Program-made: the position numbers and the translations under genes | Assembly (NCBI GenBank): GCA_017562135.1 | Contig: QEYB01000282.1 | Coordinates: 1,011,501-1,075,500, forward strand | Reading direction: 5' to 3' | Length of the DNA stretch: 64,000 bases | Origin: Dipylidium caninum | Taxonomy: Eukaryota; Platyhelminthes; Cestoda; Cyclophyllidea; Dipylidiidae | Shown here: positions 12,881-23,500 of the stretch, in pieces | Layout of the letters: each line of letters starts with the position of its first letter | Position numbering within the stretch: the stretch's first letter is position 1 | The notes under the pieces: generated by a model | What the model was told of the DNA's origin: nothing | Seen by the model: the letters and a program-made list of their open reading frames with translations, nothing else | The model's database searches: none

Positions 12881-15800
12881 ATGCTAGGAGTCTTCAGAGT
12901 CACCGCTCTCATTCTCATCGCTGTGCCATTAGGTAAACTAAGAAGACTTAGCGAACTACCACATCAATTTCCTCTCTCCCAGTTGTCCGGACCATGAAAT
13001 CTAAGTCTTTTTTGGCCGTTGTTTCAGGACTTTCCATTGACTGCTACAAATGTCGTCGATGCAGCTCAGCTCTGTCCTCTTGGAGGAAGGCCTCGAACTG
13101 CGGAGCCTGTCTAGTAAGTCCCCATTCAACTCATTGCCTAAATACGACATGCATTCATTCCCACCTCGGTTTATGCGTTTTATTTGATCATGCTTACAAT
13201 ATCTTTTAATCACCTCACCTTAAGCAACGTCTTTTCCCCGTCGCTATGACATTTGAACGAGGTGGTAGTACAGTCGACGAACGGTTAGTGTTTCAAGTGA
13301 CACCGACGGGATTGCTGTCATTTTCTGCCCGCAGTTTCAACTCAGAAATAAGTGCATCAAGACGGTTGGGTTATAAATTACTGTCAGAGCAGCAGTAAAA
13401 AGCTCGCGGTTATTGCGAGGCAAAGTGGCTACATTCTGTCCGAGCGCGGGTTGACTCCGCAGGACACCTAATGTGGACGGCATTAATCGCCAGCCTCACC
13501 CGCGCGGCCACTGTGCGGTGTGGTCAGAGACGATCTGCTATTCGATGTGTGCCGTCTGACAACGTGACTTAGCCGTTGTTGCAAGGGGTGCTGTGGTACA
13601 CTGTAACATACTTTGACGGTCTCCTACGATAGCAATTTCTACGACTTTCACTCCCGTGCCCCATTTTGACGTGCTTGCTGGTGGCGTTCGTTCCTATCAA
13701 ACGCATCTCTTTGTACGGAGTTTGCCTGCCGGCTGAAAACTTTCACACGAGGCCTTAGTTCCTGTTAGACTCAGAATGGTCCACTTGGCAAGGAAAGAAG
13801 ATCATATCGGGGCGACATGACAGAGATGGTTGAGAGGAGGACAGCATAGACCTCTAATCGCCTTGGACAATCGCAAAATCCCTCCGCTTGTATTCCCCTC
13901 CGCTTCAGAGTGGCGTATTATCCCCCTTTTGGAGCATATTTCATGGGGTTGACACTTGTCCGCGGGGAGACTGCGCCGATTTGTAGTTGGACGTTAGATT
14001 CCTCTTGCTGCCCGTCAACTTATCCTATGCACGAATGTCCTCACTCAACAGGGCGTGGGCATTCGGTCGCCTGAACGGAAGAGGTCATAAGAGGGGTGGG
14101 GTAAGGTGACGCTCTTCCCGTCTCCTGGACTCCCCTTAAACTCGGACCAACCAACGAGTTTTTCCCCAATATACTCATGACTGCGTGGAGGTGTTAGTCG
14201 CAAACGACTAACTTTCGGATTTACGAGAGGCGCCGCGCTTTTTAAAGAAAGTAGAGGCTGATGTCAGACTATATATTCGGTTTGAAATTATGGAACAGAC
14301 GTTTTGTGTCCAGTCTTATGACGTGTGCTCGATACTTTGTAAATTTTAAAGCTGCCCTTCTTGCTCTCCCTAATGTGTTTCCTTGTTTATATCAAAGTTT
14401 CATTTTATGTTTTACCCCAACCCGATGCAAACTAAACGCAATTCACATCTGCTTTCCTTGTGCGAGTTTAAATTGAGTGCAAGCGCAGTTCAATGGGCTT
14501 CGAGAAACATCAAAGAGGCATTTAGAGATGCGTCCACTGGTGAAAGACTTGCTCGTCGTTGGCAGTTGGCGTATCGCCAGAGAGCCTCGCCTCGAGGAAG
14601 ACCACTGGCTCCTGTTGGTAGCAAGAAGGAATTGAGGGCGACAGCTGCCGCATCCGAATCGAACACAAAACTATTTGTGAACTTCACGCTGAATTAAATA
14701 TGAACTAGCCATGGGCACGACTGTGTTAGGACAAAATCTGTGTTTAATGAAAAGAAAGTAACTAAATGGACTCGTGTGCCGGCCGTACGAACTTGCGCAA
14801 CTGCCGATGATCGACCAGCCACACGGGAGCAAGTTCGCATGGCAACGCTGAACGACGACCATATAAATTTTCACCTGCTCTTGGCGAGTTGAATGACTTC
14901 TTCACGCTATGACATTTTATCACGTCTTCCATATTCGCTCGTCATTTCTTCGGCCGATTATTTCACCACCACTTTCTCAAGTGCGCATTGTCTTTGAAAA
15001 AAAACACTACCAGAGAGTTTTATAAAAGAATTCGCATTGGCTATTAATTTGAACAATACAGATTTTAAAGCAAGGCATGTTTGACTTGCCCACTCGCTTG
15101 CAAGAAGTCGTAGGTGCCAACGAACTTTATTTAAATTGAATATAAGAAATATATGAAGAATTGTGCCTTCTGTTTTCTACTTCCATTCAACACCCGTTTT
15201 ATAGTTTCTAACTCAGTAACACATTTATGTTTCGTGTGCTGATCATCAGCCCCGCCCGTTTACTGCGCTGTCATTCTGGCATGGTTTAATGCCTCCGCCT
15301 GCAGACACGTCCCAGTCCGCCTCCCACACCGTTTAGGTACCGAATTAGCGTTGCAGATTAGATAGCGTCGCTCCGCTCCCCTTGAGGCCTGTTTCGCAAA
15401 CCGAGGGCGGCCATGGACACGCTTCTCGCAGACGTCCTGTCCCCTCCAGGGGAAGCGGTGAGTCAGGACTTTGTGCTTTTCAGAGTAGACTGCAAACGAT
15501 CGTCTCACTCCTGCCCTTCCTCTCCTCCGCGACGTGGCCGCCACCCTCATCTGGGCAGTGTCGGCCCAGGGCGTGCGGCTACATGTGTTTGGTGGTGCAT
15601 AAATTGTCTGGGAGAGTGATTCGAGAGGTGTGGTGGGCAGAAGTATAACGGATCATTGCGAACCGCCTCAGGCTCTGGGTAGTCCTAGGGTAGGGCTGAG
15701 ACAATAGACGCATCAAATTTCAACCGCCGTTTCAACTGAACATTGTCCTCTGCCCTCGACATCGCTCTCGCTCTGGTCAGATTACAATGGCGATGCCATT

Positions 15801-17664
15801 TGCCTCCTCCGTCTCTCGACTGCACCGTCAAAAGGGCAACGCGCGACTTAGAGAGAGGCGGCAGATCGTGCTATTCTCATGTTGCCATCTTTATTGTTGT
15901 CCGGACATCAGTCCAGGTAATAAATTGGAAACCGTGAAACGGGCATTTGGGTTTGATGTATGTTCGGCCCCCACTGAGAGGGATGCGTTGTAACGTGCAT
16001 TTGCCATGTGTGTTTAAAAGTGCGAAAGATATTCTCCTATCTAGTACCCCAGTTTTTTTTTTATTTTCTGCTAAAACCATATCGCAAAATGCGATTCACG
16101 TCTACTTTTACGTGTGCAAATTGAGTAGTAGCGCAGCTCAACAAGCTTCGAGGAACTTTAATTAGGCATCCAAAGGTGGATCCACTAATGGAAGAGTTTC
16201 CGATGTCGGTTTCATAAATTTCGCTCTGACGAGTTTGGTATCGTTAAGGCGACTCGATGTGGAAAGATAACCGACCCATGTTGATGACGAGGAGATAGAA
16301 ATGAGGACGACGATTGTGGAATCCGATCCAAGCAGGGAATTATTCGTGGGCTTGGGGCTAAACTAAGGGCTAGAAACGTCGTGGATGCCAGCAGAATTTT
16401 TTTGGACTGGATAATTAAAATAATGCAAAAAACAGTGTTTTTCGTTTTCTGCTTCTACTTAATGCCTGTTTCATACTTTCTAACCTGAATAATTTAGGTC
16501 TCCTTGCACCGCAGAACCTTGTAGTTAACATCGGAAACTTTTTCTGCCCACTCGCCCCTCTGCCCTTAGCATTATCATCTCAGCGCAAACAATGCCATAG
16601 CTTGTAGACTTGGGTGGGCAGCCCGCCGAGAGTCTTGCCACTCCAGCCCCACTCCGACCGCCCTCCCCCCACTTCAGCCAATGTCGACGACTATGCGATC
16701 CACTTAACCTGCTGGGAGTTTCCCGGCACTTTTATGCAGTGAATAGCGTCCTTTTGAGACTGTTCAAGGTCAAGGGGATAGAAGACGGTTCTGAGACAGA
16801 CGCACAGAGAGACAAAGAGGTGTCCCATCCGGTCTTTATTTAGTCTGAACACTGCAATTCCCGTTGAGTTGATTCGAGTCAGCGTTAGAGAAGGGGAGTG
16901 TTCGAGAGCAGTCGTGATGTTGTCTCAGTCTGCTCGAGGGTCTGCTCCGCCTGTTCCGAGTGTCTCCTACGGCGTTTGTTCGTCAGCCAGTGTGGACGGC
17001 AATGCGCTCCGTCTAACATGCTCTGAATCCCCCGACACCTTCGTCGCAGCCAGTAGCGCCCTCTTGGGACTGTTCAAGGTCCAAGGAATCGAAAGAGCTT
17101 CCAGGATAGACGGAAAGGTATTCCATTCAACCTCGTTGCTTGTCGAAATACTACAATTTCCGTGGAGATTTCAAGTGTTGAAGCGAATTAAGTCAGTCTT
17201 TCCGTGGAGGTACATCAAATCAGCGTTAGAGTATGTTCGAGAATCGTCGCGATGTTGTCTTAGCATGGGCGGAGGGAATTTTATCCGGTTATGTTGAGAG
17301 GAAAGTGCTTTAAATGGCCGAAGATTAGGGGATGCACCCCCCATTCGACGGTCTTACTGATTCTACACCTCGACCCAAAGATTATCTCTTTTGCCGTAAA
17401 ACAAATTTCCTCAAGTTGGTAATTTGGCTTTCATTGTTTTTGCAGATTGAGACAACGTACAAGAAGGAGCAGGAGGCGATGATTGACCGACGGTGCGTGA
17501 AGAAGTGTCAGCCGCAGGAAACCCTGGTTGACGGCGAGGGCGTGAAGGTCGAGTGCTGCTACACCGACCTCTGCAACGCCGGCGACCCCGGCGCCGCCGC
17601 CTCGTTGACTCTCCACACCCTCGTGCCGACGCTCGCAGTCCTGCTGTCGCGTGTGTACCTCTGA
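12881..17664 (+). CDS. Ly6/uPAR (three-finger) GPI-anchored protein, copy 2
   Basis: Three exons: 12881-12932, 13028-13113 and 17446-17664, with intron phases 1 and 0 as in the upstream paralogue. They give 118 residues. Exon 1 encodes a signal peptide (MLGVFRVTALILIAVPL). Exon 2 carries DCYKCRRC and CGAC, ending at a GTAAGT donor. Exon 3 follows a T-rich tract and TGCAG, and contains CVKKC and the Ly6 signature CCYTDLCN, then a hydrophobic alanine/leucine-rich tail ending in VYL, fitting GPI anchoring. The second intron is 4332 bp, against about 1.0 kb in copy 1, and contains at least two TIR-element copies. Exon 3 is much GC-richer than its surroundings. The function is inferred from the family only: a surface three-finger protein. 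The shared intron positions mark the two genes as tandem duplicates that have since diverged strongly. Confidence 0.85.
14272..15217 (+). repeat. Interspersed TIR element, in Ly6 copy 2 intron
   Basis: Starts near TTTGAAATTATGGAACAGACG (degenerate 5' terminus) and ends at ACACCCGTTTTATAGTTTCT. Internal landmarks are in family order: CTTCGAGAAACATCAAAGAGG, GCATTTAGAGATGCGTCCAC, CTCGAGGAAGACCACTGGC, ACGCTGAACGACGACCATA and CAAGAAGTCGTAGGTGCC. The copy is about 0.95 kb. It has no transposase frame, so the family looks non-autonomous. Confidence 0.65.
15925..16487 (+). repeat. Interspersed TIR element, short copy
   Basis: Begins TTGGAAACCGTGAAACGGGC and ends ATGCCTGTTTCATACTTTCT, so both termini are visible as imperfect inverted repeats. 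Internal blocks include TTCGGCCCCCACTGAGAGGG, GCTTCGAGGAACTTTAATTA and GTCGTGGATGCCAGCAG. At about 0.56 kb it lacks part of the interior seen in 1.3 kb copies. It sits in the long intron of the second Ly6 gene. Confidence 0.65.
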
Positions 17665-18006
17665 TGCCCGCCCCTGCTAAAGCCAAAAAGGCAAAAAAAC
17701 CAAACTAACAAGAAAGAATGGAGAAAAGAGAGAAGAAACGAATGCTCCTGTTTGATTTTGCTAGTCACTTCAGCATTGAAATGTAACTGACACCCACGTG
17801 CGCCCTCCGCTGTCTTTGGAATAGATTCAAGAGTGTAACAACATTTTAAAAAATGAGGACATGAAAAGACTTTCCGCCTCGTCTCACGCACCCTCTTGGT
17901 CTTCCCCTCCTTGAGTTTGTCCTCTGCATTGCTTTTCGTTCGTCCCTTCCCCGTCCGTATATATTTTTCTTCCCACCTGGGCGTCCACCTCAATCTTAGG
18001 TTTAAA

Positions 18007-18012
18007 AATAAA
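18007..18012 (+). terminator. Putative polyadenylation signal of Ly6 copy 2
   Basis: AATAAA lies about 340 bp past the stop at 17664. This is the first clear hexamer found downstream. It is inferred from position only. Confidence 0.35.
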
Positions 18013-18875
18013 GTCCTCGTTCTGAAGGTGACTCGCCTGGAGGTGTTGTTTTTCCGGTGGTGGATGGGTCTGAGCAATGCCCAGCCCAGCCGACTTCGTT
18101 CGCCCGTCTAGGACCTGTGAATGTCCGGGGAAGCGACGCGTTGGCCGCCTGCAGCCCCGCTCGCTCGGGTCCTTCCTGAAACAGTTTTCGGCCATACGGT
18201 AGTTTCCCCACTGCCGTGTCGGGCAAATAATTTGGGGATGGCTTGGCCGGGGACATTCCAAAAATGGAACAAAATAGTGAGTGAGGCAAAAGCTGTCCTC
18301 ACTAGGGGGAAGGCGGTTCCCCTTACGCTGTGACAAACCCTTTCGCGACATTTGCCCGGCCTAATGGAAATTTACTTCACGGCCGAAAAGCTGTCCGCTC
18401 CAACGGAAGGAGAAGAAAAAGAAGGTCGAGTGGTGCAAATTCACTTCATGGTGTTGAGACTCGTCATGTTCGTACGGTTTTTTCTCGCCACCGGATTGTG
18501 CGTTCCTCTGGCGTAGGTCGTGGCCCACGCCTAAAAGCAGACGGGGAGGTACTTCGAGGTGGGTCGTCGTTTTCAAGGCGGGACGATCTCCTCTGTTTTC
18601 GCTTACAACGGCAGCTTAAATTTGCATCGCCCCGTGTTGAGGGGGCAGGTCCAGTTAGCTTCTGCTTTCCGATGGGGAGAGGAAGGAGAGTGCGGTGTAC
18701 GGGCAGTTGGGGTGCCAGCAGCCAATTGGGGGCAGGAGTTAATCAAATAACGTGACGTGACACTGACAAATTAGTTGGTGCCATCTACGGGACGAGCAAA
18801 TTGTAGACAGGCTTAAGGTTTCACTTCTGCGGCGGAGAGATGGGGAGGGTGGGGAGGGGGAGGGCGGGTTTTGTT

Positions 18876-19882
18876 TGTATGGAAACCACGAAAAGGGCGT
18901 TTTTCCCCACTGCGTGTGTTCAATTGTGACTGCAAGCGATGCGTTGTCGATATTTTCATTAACAAACCATGAAGGTATTCTTCTTAATCGTTTCCTAAAA
19001 TTCTTCCCCGTTTATATTCCAGTTTTATTTTATTTTACAGTGGAAACAAATGGCCACAAAAGGCAGTTTACGTTTACTCTTGTTGTGCGAGTTCACAGTG
19101 GATCTCAGCGCAGCTCAACGCCCTTCGAGAAACATTAAGGAGGCATTCGGAAACGGAGCAACTAGTGGCAGAAATGCTTGATGTTGGTCTTAACAATTTC
19201 CCTCTGAAGATTCGAGTATCATCAAGGCGCCTCGTCTCGCCTCGAGGCAGATCACCACCGGGCCATCCTTGTGGGGAGGACTCAGGCGGAGGAGGAGGAG
19301 GAGGACTCAGGGAGGAGGAGGAGGAGGAGGAGGAGGAGGAGGAACAACGATGACGGCTGTGTTATCCGATCCACACACATGCGACAAATCGTGAATTTGA
19401 ACATAAATTAAGGAGAAAATTCCCATGCGGCTACAGTGGTGTTTAAACAACAGAGTACGAAAAATAGAGGGAGAAAAGTAGCCTCACTTGTGCCCGTCGG
19501 ACGAACTGACGAATCTGCGGATGATGGACCCGACCACGAGAACAAGTACGCATGACAAGGCTGAACGACGACCAGGTAGATTTTCGTTTCCGTTTACAGG
19601 TTAAATAATTTCTCGCTCGTTTGACGACACCGGCATTTCTCCAACCGATTATTTCCTTTTTCGTAATCACGAATTATCTATGGGGGAAAGACAACTACAA
19701 TAACAAAATAATGAGAGACAGGATTTTAACTTGTTTATTGAGTCTAAAAACTATGATTTTTATTTTTAAACAGGCATAAATAAATTGCTAACTCGTTGGC
19801 AGAAAGTCGTAAATGCAAAACACTGTGCTTTTAGCTTTCTTCGTTAGTCCAACACCCGTTTCGTAGTTTCCGACTTACCAAC
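18876..19882 (+). repeat. Interspersed TIR element with GGA expansion
   Basis: Begins TATGGAAACCACGAAAAGGGCG and ends ACACCCGTTTCGTAGTTTCC. Internal landmarks: CCTTCGAGAAACATTAAGGAG, GGCGCCTCGTCTCGCCTCGA, a (GGA)n tract at 19287-19343, CATGACAAGGCTGAACGACG and GGCAGAAAGTCGTAAATGC. The copy is about 1.0 kb, with no protein-coding signal. Confidence 0.65.
19287..19343 (+). repeat. (GGA)n microsatellite inside TIR element
   Basis: Two runs of GGA units are separated by an ACTCAG interruption. The tract lies at the same internal position as GAGGAGG tracts in other copies of the element (46.19 kb and 52.91 kb, and reversed at 62.73 kb). Confidence 0.85.
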
Positions 19883-20424
19883 TTCCACAACGGACAGGTG
19901 CTGTGAGGGCAGAGATTTGAGAGACCACACAAATTCCAACTGCTTTCCAGTCTTTCCCTTTCGCAATTTGACCTCCACGTCCGGTTATTCGTCCACGCTG
20001 CGTTGGCAGGATGGAGGACCGAGAAAGAGATAATTCGCGACTGTCTGCCCCATCTGTTCCCACATCTCGCATGAAGGAATTATAATTTTATGTATATTTT
20101 GTTCAGAGTCGTTAAAAGGAGCGGAATCTCAGAAGACCTCACTCCTGTCGGGCTGCCACTTTGGAGGAAGCAATTGGCTTACCCGAGTGACGTCACAACT
20201 TGTTTTTATTGTCTCGACCACACGGAGAGGAGTAACGCTGCTCGAGGAGGAACCTGAACCGCCCAACTTCAACGCTACGTCCGTGTGGCCTTTGAACTCG
20301 ATGCTTACCTCCGTCTTCCTGACTGACAGGCATATGATGAGTGACAGCGAGGGAGGTAAACAGGAGACCTGTTAAAGGGGCTTTCACGGCGAAAATGCAT
20401 GCACACTCTATTGGTTTGGCAACT

Positions 20425-20510
20425 ATAAAGCGGGCGTTTTTGTTTATTTTGTGTTCGGCTGCAACCGAGAGAAATACATTGCAACGTGAGCCCGTTTCAT
20501 AGTTTCCAAT
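20425..20510 (+). repeat. Minimal TIR element (both ends nearly abutting)
   Basis: GGCAACTATAAAGCGGGCGT is followed by a TGTGTTCGGCTGCAACCGAG block, the 5' subterminal block of the family. GCCCGTTTCATAGTTTCC follows at once. Only about 85 bp separate the outer ends, so the whole interior is missing, as in a strongly deleted MITE. Confidence 0.6.
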
Positions 20511-23500
20511 TTAATATTTGCGGCGGCTTGTCAGGTATTTAGCCCTTTTGGGGGGTCGTTTAAGTCTCCTACGCCGCCTTAGTCGCCTTTAATGCTTTTT
20601 TTTGAATGGCACCATCCTCGTGAGTACCAAGTGGCCCGCCAACAGCACAGGTTAAGCAGTTGGTTGGGCCTACTATTTGCCCACAATTGCCTCTAAAACA
20701 ACTGTCACAGAAAATTTGTCGTGTTTCCTCGATACTGACTTTGGCACCCTTGCCTCACATCCACCTCCTTCATTCAGCCTCGGGGGATGTCATTTCCGGA
20801 GGATGAGAAGTGAGACCGCCTCTCGCAACTTCTAAAAATTTAACTTTGCCAATCTTAACTCGTGCCAATGACCGCCTGGTGTTGCGTGGACAATCGTACA
20901 CCCATTCCAACCGAAAGGTGTGTACCACGTAGTGACTAGAAATGGAAAGAGAGCGCTTTTGCTGTCAGCGGACAGCGAAGGGAGGCGTCGTCTACACCAT
21001 GGGAGGCCGTATTTCGTCATGAGAGGAAAACATTCAAGATGCAAATGTAAGGCAGTCTGACGCCTATGACAGACGTCGAAGCAGTCGGGACTCGCTAGTG
21101 CGGGAGATCAGAACACGCCGAGGTGAGCTGGCGTTAGGAGCTGAGTCTACTGAGTGCAACGCCCAAAGAGTTGGCAAATCGAAGGCTGGATCCACGAGGT
21201 CCCTCTGACCTCCTTCTGGGCTCCTCCTCCTCCTCCTCCTCCTATTTCTCCATTTTTTTCCCTCGCAAGGAGGCCCACCTCGAACGTCGGTGGGTCTCTT
21301 ACCCTTTCAGGGCACGATCTTCGGCAAATTAAAAAATGCTGGGCTTTGAGGGTGCAGAGTAAGGCAGAGCGCCCCCGGAACCACCCAAAATTGCTACCAG
21401 GACTTCTCTCCGCCTGCCTGGGAGAATAGCTGTGACCATAGCACTGATATGACACACTTTGCAGAGAAAAAAAAAACACCCAAGCGTGCAACGTAAAAGC
21501 CATTTGTAGCGGTTTTTTCCATTTCAGCATAACTACCCTACATTGCCTAACAATCGTGTGGGGTTAAGGCGGAAATATATTGTTCCGCGGTCTTAACCTT
21601 CCTCCCTGCCTTAATAAAGCCGGCTAATCGGGGGAGGAGGAAAACGAAGATTTATATCACGAGAGTACGGGAGATTTGGAGGCCAGGGGCTTGGCCAAAA
21701 ACCATTTCGCCACGTGGCTGGTACGAAACGGGAGCTAGCGGAGGATCTGCCTGCCGTGACGATTCCGTCTGTAGCCCTGACCGAGTCCACCTCGTTCAAA
21801 TGGCCCAAAAAGTTCACACAATGAGCGCGTTTCTCCGTGCATAGCGGCTTCACTCGTCGAGCCTCCACCTCACTGCGGTAAAATGACATTTTCTCAAGTG
21901 TTTTTCATTTTAAGAGGTGATAAGTTTGAAAGACTACTGCCAATGACGGGAGAACAAGAGGAGCACGGATGGGAGATCAACCAGGAATCGGCCACTTTAC
22001 ATTCATCAAGTGTGCTTCTTTTTGTTGGCACTAGGCCTTCTAAAAACGTAGGATGCCCCGTGCTGCGGGCCACAGCAAACAAAAGCTACCCATTAATTCC
22101 CGGGACGGGGGAAAGGTGGAGGAAAGTGTCTTTACCGACAGTCAGCCATTTCAGTAAATGTTTATTTTTCTGTGTGCGATCACCGGAAGATTGGAACGCG
22201 AGCCTCACTTACCACATTTTTATGGCGAAGTGTTCGAGAGTTTTCAACCACCTCAAAACCAGTAAATTCAATTGCAACACGAAGGGCTTTTTACCTTTAA
22301 AGTAAACCACTTGCCTCAAAATTACCTCACATTCGACAGCAGACATTTCTATTTCACCTGTTTTATTCTATTCACCTCGATTTCGCCGGCTTTTCTTAAG
22401 GACGAATAGAAAATTGGCGCTCTTTACTCAAATATTTCCATCACAGCGTGGGATGAGACTGGTGCGCCGGTGTGCGGCAATCCCTTGTTCGCCGATTGTA
22501 AGTCTCCCTACTTCCCCTGCCCCAAGGGCAAACTCAGCCCCGAGGCCAATCGTCCTTTCTCCAGTTCTCTCTAAATACTTTTTCAAATATTCAGTCATAA
22601 ATTTTAGGCCTCAAAGGGAGAGGGGAAATGTTCCCGCCTCCACCTGTGCATTCACCGGGCCGAGGGGGTTAATATACGGTCCTGCCGGAAGTACGCAAGA
22701 AGGGGAGTGGCTTCCCGATGGCTCAAATAACTCTATCCCCGATCTTTTCCTTCCACTAACTCGGGCTTCTGATAACAACAGGTCATCATTTTTTGAGGTT
22801 ATGCAAGTCTCATAAGGTCCTGCCTTTCATTTCCTCCCTCCTCCTCTGTCCCACTCGGTTACCATGGAAGGCGGACCGAGTTCCCCGGCAGGGGGAACTC
22901 GGATAAACTCTGACGGAAGAGGCCACGCTTAGGGCCCGGCGGAGGGTTCCAAACGGCACAGTTAAGTAAGGGAAAAGAGTCCGCATGTGATATATTTTGT
23001 GCCCGAAGTATCATTAATATTAACTTTTTTCAGGCCATAAACTATTCTCGACTAGTTTGGTAAGTCTTATTGCCTTGGACTGCGTCAACGGCGATAGTAA
23101 CTACTCCCTGGCCGATTATTCGGCCGGATAAGCACTAATGTGTCGGTCAGGAGAAGGCAAGAGGGAAGGGGGGGGGGAATTTGGACGAAGGCCATCGCTT
23201 GTCATAAAATCACTGGAGCATGAGACTCGGGGAGGGAGAACACGGTGGAGAAGCCTGAAAAGGCATCCACATGGATGAACTTTATGGCTGATGGAGGAAA
23301 ATTCGGGGAGAGGGGGAGGCCACTCAGCGCATTTCTATAATCTCGGAAGATCACTTTGTATCGCCAAAACCCTCCAGACGACGCATTTGCCAGAGGGAGG
23401 CTGGAAGGGAAAATTTGATCACTTGGGAGCCACGTGATTTAGTGAAACACGTAGTCAGAAATTGGCACGGTTGGATGAAAGACCGCTTTTGGTAATGTAC

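Noticed and set aside
12460..12936. 158-codon plus-strand frame covering the Ly6 copy 2 start
   Set aside because: It uses a different frame from the signal-peptide exon and lacks any recognised domain. The Ly6 model explains the 3' part better.
14383..14697. Frames of 60-104 codons at 14.3-16.2, 42.0-42.5, 46.0-47.0 and 53.3-53.8 kb
   Set aside because: Their similarity to one another comes from shared TIR-element DNA. Stops and shifts differ between copies, so no protein is conserved.
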